A stretch of 17,394 nucleotides of DNA, taken from Chloroflexota bacterium. GTDB lineage: Bacteria; Chloroflexota; Ktedonobacteria; Ktedonobacterales; Ktedonobacteraceae. The translations under genes were made by a program, and so were the position numbers. Shown here piece after piece: positions 1 to 6,296 of this stretch; positions within the stretch are counted from its first letter, which is position 1; every line of letters begins with the position of its first letter. The notes under the pieces were generated by a model. That model worked only from the letters and a program-made list of their open reading frames with translations. It was not told the DNA's origin and did not search any database. The stretch is from NCBI GenBank assembly GCA_005881295.1, contig VBHS01000003.1:1-17394 (forward strand), in the 5' to 3' direction.

Positions 1-361
1 CGCGCCCCCACGCCTCCTTCATCGTCACCGAGTTCCCAAAGTGCGTGCGGAAGGCAAAGGACGCCCCGCGCAGCACGACGCCGATCAGCGCCAGGCTGAA
101 CGGGATGAAAAGCGCGGTCGCCAGCGTGGCGGCGACGAGCGGGAACGCCGTATAGAGACCTACCACCAGGTAGATCAGCCAGACGTTATTGGCCTCCCAG
201 ACCGGTCCAAGCGCGTTCACGATCAAGCGGCGCTTTTCGTCCTGTTCTGGGCCGAGCGAGAACAGATCCCAGATGCCCCCTCCGAAATCAGCGCCGCCCA
301 GTGCTGCATAGGTGATCAGCGAGAGCCAGATCAGGACAGCGCACGCATACGTCAGGATCAT
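1..361 (-). CDS. cydB: Cytochrome bd ubiquinol oxidase subunit II (CydB), N-terminal part, cut by window edge
   Basis: CydB is the second membrane subunit of the bd-type quinol:O2 oxidoreductase. It pairs with CydA in the cytoplasmic membrane. Reading leftwards from an ATG at 361, about 120 codons stay open to the window edge. The start reads MILTYACAVLIWLSL, followed by the family hallmarks GGADFGGGIWDL (about residues 22-33) and GPVWEANNVWLI (about 55-66), then hydrophobic transmembrane segments. The ATG overlaps the cydA stop codon as ATGA (positions 361-358), which is typical of translationally coupled cydAB. The family is usually about 330-380 residues, so roughly two thirds lies outside the window. 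Family assignment is secure; whether the gene is intact cannot be judged. Confidence 0.95.
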   Translation of the reverse strand, partial: MILTYACAVLIWLSLITYAALGGADFGGGIWDLFSLGPEQDEKRRLIVNALGPVWEANNVWLIYLVVGLYTAFPLVAATLATALFIPFSLALIGVVLRGASFAFRTHFGNSVTMKEAWGR

Positions 362-1734
362 AGAATCTTTACCTCCTCCCGGCTCTCCTGATCTGCATCG
401 ATGCCCTCGATCAGTTCAGGAAACTGCTGTGGAGGCTTGGGACCGCGCGCGAGCAGCAGGAGCAGCACGATCAACGTCACGCCCAGCAGCACGTAAATGC
501 AGGAGAACACCAGGAAACTCACCGTTATCCACTGCGCCGGGTTGACCGCGTCCTGCGTGCGCACCAGGCCGTAGACCACCCAGGGCTGGCGGCCCTCCTC
601 CGTCACCATCCATCCGAGTTCCATGGCAAGAAAGGCGGACGGCCCGGCGATGGCGGCGCACCACAGCAGCCACTTTTTTTCAGGGATCACGCGCTTGCGC
701 CTCAGGTAGAGCAGCCAGAACAGCGCCCCCACGAACAGCATGAAGAAGGAGCAGGCCACCATGCCGTCGAACGAGAGATGCACAAAGGCCGCCAGGGGGG
801 GCCGCTGGTCCGGCGGGAACGAATCGAGGCCGCGCGTGAACGAGTTCAGGTCGAAGTGGGAAATGAGGCTCTCGCCGTGTGGTATCTGGATGGCGTAGTA
901 GATCTGGCCCGTCTGTTCATCGACGAAGCCCCCGATGTACAGTGGTAGCCCGTAGCCTGAATGCAGCACGCCCTCCATCGCAGCGTATTTCGGCGGCTGC
1001 AAGGTTTCGATGGAGCGCGCATTGAGGTCCCCGCTCACGATCTGGAATGGGATGGCAGAGAATCCGATGGCCATCCCCAGTAGCAGTCCTTTGCGGTGAT
1101 AATCATCGCGCTTCCCCCGCAACATTCCCACCGCATAGACCGCCGCCGCGCCGAAACCCGTTACGACGTAGCAGGCCAGGATCATGTGAGTCGTCTCGTA
1201 GGGCGTGCTGGGGTTGAGGATGGCCGCGAACGGATCGATGCCGGTCACCTGCCCCTGGACGAGCTGGAAACCCGTCGGCGAATTCATCCAGGAGTTCGCG
1301 CTGACCACGAACCAGGCCGAGGTGATGCCGCTGATGAGGATGGGGAACGAGGTGAGCCAGTGGACCAGGGGCGAGAGCCGTTTCGCCCCGTAGAGATAGA
1401 CGCCGAGGAAGATGCCCTCGATAAAGAAGGCGAAGCCCTCCAGCGCAAACGGCAGTCCGATGATGGCGCCGGAGTTCTTCGTGAAGGTGGGCCAGAGCAG
1501 GCTCAGCTCGAACTCAATGATAGCGCCTGAGACGGCGCCGATGGCGAACAGGATGGCAAATGCCTTCGTCCACTGCTGTGAGAGCGCCAGCCAGGTCCCA
1601 TCCTTGCGCCAGAGTGCGATCCCCTCGGCGAGGCACAGCAGCAGCGGTAAGCCCACGCCGAGCGCTGAGAAGACGATGTGAAAGGCCAGCGATAAGCCCA
1701 TTTGTGAACGCGCTGCGAGCAGGTTCGTAAACAT
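358..1734 (-). CDS. cydA: Cytochrome bd ubiquinol oxidase subunit I (CydA), short Q-loop form
   Basis: CydA carries hemes b558, b595 and d and oxidises quinol while reducing O2 to water. It is a 458-residue polytopic membrane protein. Residues expected as heme ligands are present: H19 (b595/d site), H183 and M325 (b558), plus E99 and E106 in the proton-path helix, and the GRQPW signature at 381-385. The quinol-binding loop keeps K249 and E254 (QPPKYAAME). At 458 residues the protein is shorter than the roughly 520-residue E. coli form, fitting the truncated Q-loop type common in Gram-positive bacteria. The ATG at 1734 has a purine-rich AAAAAGGA sequence just upstream and a promoter about 50 bases further up. 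It is followed directly by overlapping cydB. No missing key residue was seen. Confidence 0.97.
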   Translation of the reverse strand: MFTNLLAARSQMGLSLAFHIVFSALGVGLPLLLCLAEGIALWRKDGTWLALSQQWTKAFAILFAIGAVSGAIIEFELSLLWPTFTKNSGAIIGLPFALEGFAFFIEGIFLGVYLYGAKRLSPLVHWLTSFPILISGITSAWFVVSANSWMNSPTGFQLVQGQVTGIDPFAAILNPSTPYETTHMILACYVVTGFGAAAVYAVGMLRGKRDDYHRKGLLLGMAIGFSAIPFQIVSGDLNARSIETLQPPKYAAMEGVLHSGYGLPLYIGGFVDEQTGQIYYAIQIPHGESLISHFDLNSFTRGLDSFPPDQRPPLAAFVHLSFDGMVACSFFMLFVGALFWLLYLRRKRVIPEKKWLLWCAAIAGPSAFLAMELGWMVTEEGRQPWVVYGLVRTQDAVNPAQWITVSFLVFSCIYVLLGVTLIVLLLLLARGPKPPQQFPELIEGIDADQESREEVKIL

Positions 1735-1786
1735 GTCCTTTTTCCTTTTTGATAAGCCTGCCGACTCCTACTGCGTTCTTGAAAAG

Positions 1787-1816
1787 ATCATAGGATAAGG
1801 GAAGAAGGTGTGTCAA
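1787..1816 (-). promoter_or_regulatory. Probable sigma70-type promoter of cydAB
   Basis: On the minus strand a perfect -35 TTGACA (1816-1811) is separated by 18 bases from -10 TATGAT (1792-1787, 5 of 6 to consensus). The predicted start would give a leader of about 45 bases before the cydA ATG at 1734. No clear operator palindrome was seen. The remaining stretch between cydA and the CLC relic (about 1817-1950) holds nothing else I can support. Confidence 0.7.
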
Positions 1817-1952
1817 GCACAGCTAGCAGGAAAAACCAAAAGTAAATGGCTGGCCAGACACCCACAAAAAGTGCGGGAAATCTCCCTGACAGGCAGACCG
1901 CCTCAGGCTCCAGAAAAGAGTACATATTCGCGATAAGCCCTGTGCGCCCTTG

Positions 1953-2899
1953 CTAGTGGAGCAAGATAGTCTCTGCACGCTCCACCCGTTCTGCCAGGTA
2001 GGCACACAGGCGCTCCTCCCCGCTTGGGCTGACCAGGAACGTCACCAGGTCGTCCGGTTCGATGACGGTGCTCCCCCGGGGGAAGAGCAACTCGTTCTGG
2101 CGGCGGATCGAGACGACCAGGCTCTCGGTCGGGAGCTGCGCCTCCCCCCACAACGATAGAAGAAATCCCAACCGCGATCATGGCGGGCGCGAGCATCGAG
2201 AGATTCCCTGTCATCTCTGCTACCATGAGCATCACCGCTAGAGGGGCATGCGCGATCCCACCAAAGAGCGCCATCATGGCGACGATCACGAACGGCCCCG
2301 GCGTATCAGGCACGCCCGGCAGGACGTGGTAGCACAGCCGCCAGACAGAGGCGCCCACCATGGCCCCGATGACCATACCTGGACCGAAGATGCCCCCGGA
2401 TCCACCCGATCCGATGGAAAGCCCGGTCGTCAGGATCTTGGCGAAAGGCAGCGCCAGGATCACCCACAGCGGCAGCGAGAGCAGGCCAGGTCCCATGCTG
2501 ACCTGCACCCAGCCGTAGCCCATGCCCAGTGCCTGTGGCAAGACTAGCCCGATCAGGCCTACGAGCAGTCCACCAATGCCAGGTTTCACCCACTTGGGGA
2601 GGCGCAGCCTGTGAAAGCGGTGAGTGATCCCATAGAAGCCGCGCGCATAGAGCAGTCCGATGAGTCCGCACAGCAGGCCGAGCACCACGTAGTACAGCAA
2701 CTGCGGCGGGGAGGTAAAGGCGAGGCTGCCGTGCGTGACGAAGATCGGATTCCAGCCGGACCAGGCCCCGAACACGCTGTAGCCGATGATCGAGGCGATG
2801 AGTGCGGGAATGACCGCCTCGACTTCCAGATCGTGTTTGTAGAGGATTTCGGCTGCCAGCACCGGCCCCGCCCAGGGGGGCGCGGAAGATGGCGCTGAT
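1953..2899 (-). pseudogene. Relic of a CLC-family chloride channel/transporter with a C-terminal TrkA_C (RCK_C) domain
   Basis: Read on the minus strand, three pieces of one CLC-type protein lie in two frames. Piece 1 (2899-2864) gives ISAIFRAPLGGA. One extra base at 2863 then shifts to piece 2 (2862 to about 2146), which gives VLAAEILYKHDLEVEA, several membrane helices, the GSGGSGGIFGPG anion-site motif, and MAEMTGN-like and AVGISSIVVG segments. At a run of six Cs (2144-2149) the frame breaks again. Piece 3 (about 2139-1953) gives a TrkA_C-like tail (QLPTESLVVSIRRQ, then EPDDLVTFLVSPSGEE) ending in TAG at 1953. The first half of a CLC protein is absent, including the GSGIP and GREGP motifs, as is any CBS region expected between membrane core and tail. 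Upstream sequence runs straight into the tetR end. The piece-2 frame stays open to 1903 by chance. This is almost certainly non-functional. Confidence 0.8.
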
Positions 2900-2980
2900 A
2901 GTCCTCCTGCATCGCACACCATCGTACTGACAATAGGTGGGTATTTAACCAAAAATAAGAGCAAAAAAGTAGGCGCAGCC

Positions 2981-3589
2981 TCAAGACACGCTCGTACCGA
3001 TGCCGCGCAGGATGAGTTCAGCGACCGGCCCCGCCTGCTGGACGATCACAAGCTCGGATTGCCCGAGCACCTTCGCAGAGAGGATGTATGACTCCGTCAG
3101 CGACAGGACCATCAAAGCGGTAGCCTCAATATTGTGAGAGTGGATCTCTCCACGCGTCTGGCTCTGTTCGAGCATTAAGCCAATCACGGCCACGTAATCC
3201 CGCAACAATTTGGTGGCTTCTGCCTGAAAGGCGCGGTTGACTCCGTACAGGGCGCTCATGTACACATTGAAGTTATCGCTCTCTTCCTCGGCGAGGTGGG
3301 CGAAGGCGCGGAAGAGCCGCTCCAGGCGCTGCCGCAATGTCCCCTCTTGAGCCAGGGCTGCACGGATCACCGTCAGTTGCACCTGGGCAATGGAGCGCAG
3401 CATCTCTAGAAACAGGTCGCGTTTATTCTCAAAGTACAGGTAAATGGTTCCCTTGCCGATCCCGGCCTGTTCGGCGATGGCGTTAATATTCGCCTGGTCA
3501 AATCCCAGGCGAGCAAACTCGCTGGCCGCCTGGCGCATAATACGTTGACGTGTGGCTTCACGCATCTGTTCATCGACGATCTTGGGCAT
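2981..3589 (-). CDS. TetR/AcrR-family transcriptional regulator
   Basis: A 202-residue predicted repressor. The N-terminal helix-turn-helix occupies about residues 12-58 (RQRIMRQAASEFARLGF, then INAIAEQAGIGKGTIYLYF and ENKRDLFLEM), a textbook TetR_N domain. The rest is an all-helical ligand/dimer domain with no recognisable subfamily. The start at 3589 is chosen because GAGGAGG lies 4 bases upstream; an in-frame ATG at 3643 would add 18 residues but overlaps this leader and has no good ribosome site. It is transcribed from a strong promoter at 3679-3707. Immediately downstream, same strand, lies the CLC relic, so any original neighbour target may be lost. TetR proteins usually control an adjacent gene or themselves; the ligand cannot be predicted. 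Confidence 0.93.
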   Translation of the reverse strand: MPKIVDEQMREATRQRIMRQAASEFARLGFDQANINAIAEQAGIGKGTIYLYFENKRDLFLEMLRSIAQVQLTVIRAALAQEGTLRQRLERLFRAFAHLAEEESDNFNVYMSALYGVNRAFQAEATKLLRDYVAVIGLMLEQSQTRGEIHSHNIEATALMVLSLTESYILSAKVLGQSELVIVQQAGPVAELILRGIGTSVS

Positions 3590-3678
3590 GCACCCTCCTC
3601 TAACACGAGAAATGTGATGACCATCTGCTCGGCAATTCTTCACCTTATAGTGGGCACCTGGTCATTTATTCTGCCTTC

Positions 3679-3707
3679 AGTATACGCAGAGATCAACGCC
3701 TTGTCAA
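3679..3707 (-). promoter_or_regulatory. Probable sigma70-type promoter of the tetR gene
   Basis: On the minus strand TTGACA (3707-3702) is followed after exactly 17 bases by TATACT (3684-3679), a near-consensus promoter facing tetR. The leader of roughly 80 bases before the ATG at 3589 contains a loose dyad, TGACCAGGTGCCCA (about 3665-3652), that could be an autoregulatory operator. Its symmetry is only about 8 of 14 positions, so that part is weak. Confidence 0.7.
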
Positions 3708-3798
3708 GCAGTTGAAAACTGACATCAGAGCTGTTACAAGGAGGTCAAGGCTTCTTGTCAAAACAGGCTGGCGCACTTTCTGCGACAAAGCTATCGAT

Positions 3799-3827
3799 TT
3801 GACATTCGTGCTGTTATGTTCTGTACT
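3799..3827 (+). promoter_or_regulatory. Possible plus-strand promoter in the 3.7-4.5 kb islet
   Basis: TTGACA at 3799-3804, a 17-base spacer, then TGTACT at 3822-3827 (4 of 6 to TATAAT). It would start transcription near 3834, just ahead of the small ORF at 3864. The -10 is mediocre and no SD-preceded gene follows closely, so this is a candidate only. Confidence 0.35.
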
Positions 3828-3863
3828 AGAGTTTAGGGTGGGCAGTCGGTCATTGTTTCCAGG

Positions 3864-4001
3864 GTGCCAGTCATTCTTCGGTCCGCGAAATACCCCTATT
3901 GGGATCTCCAGCGTATGTTCCTCTCGGCTGGAGAAGTCGAAATTCGACTAGCCGAGCCAGAGGACGAGGAGGATCTCGACTGGCTGGTTGTAGAAGGATA
4001 A
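3864..4001 (+). CDS. Possible 45-residue acidic small protein or C-terminal gene remnant
   Basis: The frame reads from a GTG at 3864 (or an ATG at 3915 giving 28 residues) to TAA at 3999-4001. The product contains KYPYWDLQRMFLSAGEVE followed by a strongly acidic stretch (AEPEDEEDLDWL). The amino-acid composition looks protein-like rather than random, and a candidate promoter lies just upstream. There is no convincing ribosome binding site at either start, so it may equally be the tail of a lost gene. The frame is closed upstream by a TAG at about 3834. I do not recognise a family. Other readings of 3712-3951 look less protein-like. Confidence 0.25.
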   Translation: MPVILRSAKYPYWDLQRMFLSAGEVEIRLAEPEDEEDLDWLVVEG

Positions 4002-4024
4002 TTTACTGAACAATACGAGAGGCA

Positions 4025-4446
4025 TTGGAGATATGCGAACAAGCTATTCAACTCTTTCAGCCGATTTGCCTACTTATGCAGGAGAAGCAGGTGTGGATCG
4101 GAACCCCAAAACAGTTCAAGGAGATCATCTGTTTGCACTTTCCTGATGAGTTTGCGGCTAAAATCACTGCTGGACGCCAAAAAGACCTGGATGATTGTGC
4201 TATACTACTACCGAAAACAAAGATCCGGACGTGCAAACAGGCTCAACAGGTATTGGGCGAGAACACACGCGGAGAACCACACCACCACCTTTTGCTCGTC
4301 GCAACATCTTTTGTAGTAACCGGCTCTATCAAAATAAATACGAGATGTACGAATGGATTCAGGAAGCCATCGTCAAGGGCATGACGGACGTACATGAAAT
4401 CCAGCGCTATGCTCGACAGAAAGAAATCAGCTTGTACGGAGGCTGA
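4025..4446 (+). pseudogene. Frameshifted remnant of an unrecognised protein gene
   Basis: Two overlapping plus-strand frames look coding in succession. The first, from 4025, gives a plausible helix/strand pattern (LFQPICLLMQEKQVWIGTPK, then FKEIICLHFPDEFAA). Its quality falls after about 4200. The second frame, to a TGA at 4444-4446, ends in a well-formed charged segment (NKYEMYEWIQEAIVKGMTD, then VHEIQRYARQKEI). The WIGTPKQF segment faintly recalls the 'W-x-GTP-x-x-L' winged-helix tails seen in some phage-type primase/helicase proteins, but this is only an impression. No Shine-Dalgarno sequence precedes 4025. It could also be two short unrelated ORFs. The gene ends 55 bases before the UPF0158 gene. 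Confidence 0.3.
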
Positions 4447-4501
4447 GTCCATTGAAGAAACTTCTGCGGGATGAAACCCAGCTCATCAGGAGAAGTATCA
4501 T

Positions 4502-4939
4502 ATGAACACACTTCCCAACGGGAAACCCATTGACCTGGACATGCTTGAAACCGCGATGGAAGACTCAGACCTGGCGAACAGGTATTTCTTGAATCTGGTC
4601 TCAGGAGAAGTGGTCTTCTTTTCAGACTATCTCGGCCTGTCCGACGAGGATGAACGCTTGTTGGAAGAAATCGATGGGAGCAATGACTACGTTGCCATTG
4701 AGCGCATCCCCTCCCATGTAGCCTACCAGTGGATGGTCGATTTCGTGGACGAAATGGTCGCTCCAGCCGACGAACATGCGGCCGAAAAATTATCCATGGC
4801 ATTAAACGGCAAAGGTGCGTTTCGCCGTTTTAAAGACACCCTCTATGGCGTTAACGAGCAATGGCTGCAAGCATGGTATCAATGGAGAGATAAGCAGCTC
4901 AAAACTGTGGTCGATGAGTGGTTAAAGAGTATACTCTAG
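4502..4939 (+). CDS. UPF0158 family protein
   Basis: A 145-residue soluble acidic protein. Features of the UPF0158 family are visible: an N-terminal segment on DLDMLETAMEDSD, the 'YFLNLVSGEVVFFSD' strand pair (about 28-42), and a C-terminal segment in which FRRFKDTLYG and WLQAWYQWRDKQLKTVVDEW match the usual R-F-K-x2-L ... W-y-x-F/W-R-D pattern. The function of this family is not established; no catalytic motif is apparent. The ATG at 4502 has AGGAGA about 10 bases upstream. It is the only clearly intact gene in the 3.7-5.26 kb islet and has no obvious operon partner. Family membership is from recalled motif pattern and is moderately secure. Confidence 0.75.
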   Translation: MNTLPNGKPIDLDMLETAMEDSDLANRYFLNLVSGEVVFFSDYLGLSDEDERLLEEIDGSNDYVAIERIPSHVAYQWMVDFVDEMVAPADEHAAEKLSMALNGKGAFRRFKDTLYGVNEQWLQAWYQWRDKQLKTVVDEWLKSIL

Positions 4940-5004
4940 CTTGCTTCTTCGCGCTCCATCTGCTGATCGTCTGCTGTTCTCTAGAAAAGTGGAAAAACAC
5001 TTGT

Positions 5005-5259
5005 ATGACAGAAAAAGCCAACCATCTCGAACAAGAACTCCAAAGGCGTGGCAAAGCTGAACTTGACCTAGCCACAGACAGGTCGGCAAACGGCTTGGAA
5101 AGCCTGGTATTTTTCGGGACCCCAAGATTCACGCCTTCTGGCAAAGAACCATATACGAGCTGGGTTGGGGCATTAATAGTGGAAAAAATCTGGAAGCATA
5201 ATTTGTCCGCGCACTTTTGGAAGCACAGTTTGTCCGCTACGGACAAACTATGGGTCTAG
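5005..5259 (+). CDS. Doubtful small ORF running into a repeat
   Basis: A frame from ATG 5005 (MTEKANHLEQELQRRGKA..., 84 residues) to TAG 5257-5259. It can be read further upstream to 4918, overlapping the end of the UPF0158 gene. The first 25 codons look protein-like (charged helix). The last 25 codons are simply the translation of the 5191-5249 repeat. No ribosome binding site is evident. It is either a decayed gene end or chance; no family is recognised. Confidence 0.2.
   Translation: MTEKANHLEQELQRRGKAELDLATDRSANGLESLVFFGTPRFTPSGKEPYTSWVGALIVEKIWKHNLSAHFWKHSLSATDKLWV
5191..5249. repeat. 20-base direct repeat pair ending in a 10-bp palindrome; possible mobile-element end
   Basis: TGGAAGCATAATTTGTCCGC (5191-5210) recurs as TGGAAGCACAGTTTGTCCGC (5218-5237), 18 of 20 bases identical, with starts 27 bases apart. 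The second copy runs into a perfect inverted repeat, AGTTTGTCCG-CTA-CGGACAAACT (5227-5249). Repeated boxes of this sort occur at the ends of some insertion sequences (for example the IS21 family), but no transposase is present. It also lies just downstream of tRNA-His on the minus strand, so the palindrome might act as a processing or termination hairpin, though no T-run follows. Confidence 0.55.
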
Positions 5260-5291
5260 TCACAACAGGTGAAAGAAAACGGAAGATGGAG

Positions 5292-5365
5292 GGTGACCGA
5301 TGGGGCTTGAACCCACAACCGCTGGAGCCACAATCCAGTGCTCTGCCTATTGAGCTACGGTCACC
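5292..5365 (-). tRNA. tRNA-His (anticodon GTG)
   Basis: The minus strand folds into a complete cloverleaf. The acceptor is GTGACCG paired with CGGTCAC, with G-1 at 5365 facing discriminator C73 at 5292, the special pair of tRNA-His. The D arm is GCTC/GAGC. The anticodon arm is CTGGA-TTGTGGC-TCCAG with anticodon GTG. The T arm is GTGGG-TTCAAGC-CCCAT. The CCA end is not encoded. A consensus promoter lies 18 bases upstream. Confidence 0.95.
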
Positions 5366-5382
5366 ATGGTTTTGGTACCGTC

Positions 5383-5411
5383 AGTATAGCGGAGACCTTA
5401 AGCATTGTCAA
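5383..5411 (-). promoter_or_regulatory. Sigma70-type promoter of tRNA-His
   Basis: Minus strand: TTGACA (5411-5406), a 17-base spacer, TATACT (5388-5383). The predicted start falls about 10 bases before the mature tRNA 5' end, as usual for a tRNA gene with a short leader. Confidence 0.8.
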
Positions 5412-5499
5412 TAGCGCGTTTTCGCACTTTTTGCAGCATTGAACCTATGTCTCATCCTGAGATCAAGGCATGAAAATGGCGCTATTGCTCTATTTTTCC

Positions 5500-5528
5500 T
5501 CGACAACTCTACTATCCTATGGTATTAT
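5500..5528 (+). promoter_or_regulatory. Probable promoter of the rdgB / dinG-like unit
   Basis: TCGACA (5500-5505, 5 of 6), a 17-base spacer, TATTAT (5523-5528, 5 of 6). It leaves a leader of about 95 bases before the rdgB ATG at 5631. The 5366-5630 gap otherwise holds only the divergent tRNA-His promoter. Confidence 0.6.
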
Positions 5529-5630
5529 ATAGGCCATGTTTACGTTTCCAGATAGAGAGTAGCCTTTTATTTTTTGCGACTCCCTGCCTGTAAGATTGAG
5601 CACCTGCGTGCTCCTAACAAAAGAGAACCG

Positions 5631-6245
5631 ATGCGGGACCTATTGTTGGCAACGACCAACCAGCATAAGTTGGAAGAATACCGCGCTATTTTTTCAGATT
5701 TACCTTTCAGGCTGCTGTCTCTCCACGATATTCCGTTGAAAATGGATGTAGAGGAAACTGGAACGACGTTTACGGAAAATGCAGAGCTGAAAGCTATTGC
5801 ATATGCAAAGGCTTCAGGGCTGCTCTCTCTCGCTGATGACTCTGGTTTGGAGATTGATGCCCTCGGCGGAGCTCCTGGAGTGTACTCCGCTCGTTTCGCT
5901 GGCAGTGAAGCATCATATGAAACACGCTTCCGTTTGATTCTTGAGCAACTCAAGGGACTTCCGGCGGAGAAGCGAACTGCGCGCTTCCGTTGTGTCATTG
6001 CTATAGCTGAGCCTTCGGGATATTGTCAAACGGTTGAAGGTATATTAGAGGGCAGAATTGCAGATGCTCCACATGGTGAGCAAGGGTTTGGGTACGACCC
6101 CATTTTTCTTGTTCCCGAATTAGGAAAGACCACTGCTGAACTGGCTCCAGAGCAGAAGAATCGTATCAGCCATCGAGGACGTGCAGCACAATTAGCTGCT
6201 GCTCTCCTTAGAAATTGGCCGATTAGTAGCGCGGGTAAAGTGTGA
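5631..6245 (+). CDS. rdgB: RdgB/HAM1-family dITP/XTP/ITP pyrophosphatase
   Basis: Hydrolyses non-canonical purine nucleoside triphosphates (ITP, dITP, XTP) to monophosphate and pyrophosphate, keeping deaminated bases out of DNA and RNA; cytosolic, Mg-dependent. The product is 204 residues, the usual family length. Motifs in order: LATTNQHKLEE (6-16, substrate-binding Lys), TENAELKAIAYA (48-59), LADDSGLEIDALGGAPG (67-83, metal/catalytic Asp69-Asp70), GFGYDPIF (152-159) and SHRG (180-183). The ATG at 5631 is chosen because the family N-terminus starts with this Met and AAAGAG lies just upstream; an in-frame start at 5574 would add 19 unrelated residues. The dinG-like gene follows after 51 bases on the same strand, so co-transcription is likely, joining nucleotide-pool cleaning with a DNA nuclease. 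Confidence 0.96.
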   Translation: MRDLLLATTNQHKLEEYRAIFSDLPFRLLSLHDIPLKMDVEETGTTFTENAELKAIAYAKASGLLSLADDSGLEIDALGGAPGVYSARFAGSEASYETRFRLILEQLKGLPAEKRTARFRCVIAIAEPSGYCQTVEGILEGRIADAPHGEQGFGYDPIFLVPELGKTTAELAPEQKNRISHRGRAAQLAAALLRNWPISSAGKV

Positions 6246-6296
6246 GGCTCTAATTAGCGGCCTGAAAATTGGGAGAGACGTAAGGAACTGGAATTT

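Noticed and set aside
1096..1530. 144-codon plus-strand open frame
   Set aside because: Lies wholly antisense to cydA, with Arg/Glu/Asp-rich low-quality translation typical of a GC-rich shadow frame; no ribosome site.
2306..2917. 203-codon minus-strand open frame as a separate gene
   Set aside because: Only its first dozen codons after position 2899 match CLC; the rest is the wrong frame of the CLC relic.
2950..2980. Possible intrinsic terminator after tetR (AGGCTGCGCCT plus T-run)
   Set aside because: Only a 4-bp stem; too weak to call.
3712..3951. 79-codon plus-strand frame after the tetR promoter
   Set aside because: No ribosome site, odd composition, and it overlaps the divergent tetR promoter; another frame looks more coding at its 3' end.
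5217..5414. 65-codon plus-strand frame over the tRNA-His gene
   Set aside because: It is the antisense reading of the tRNA and its promoter.
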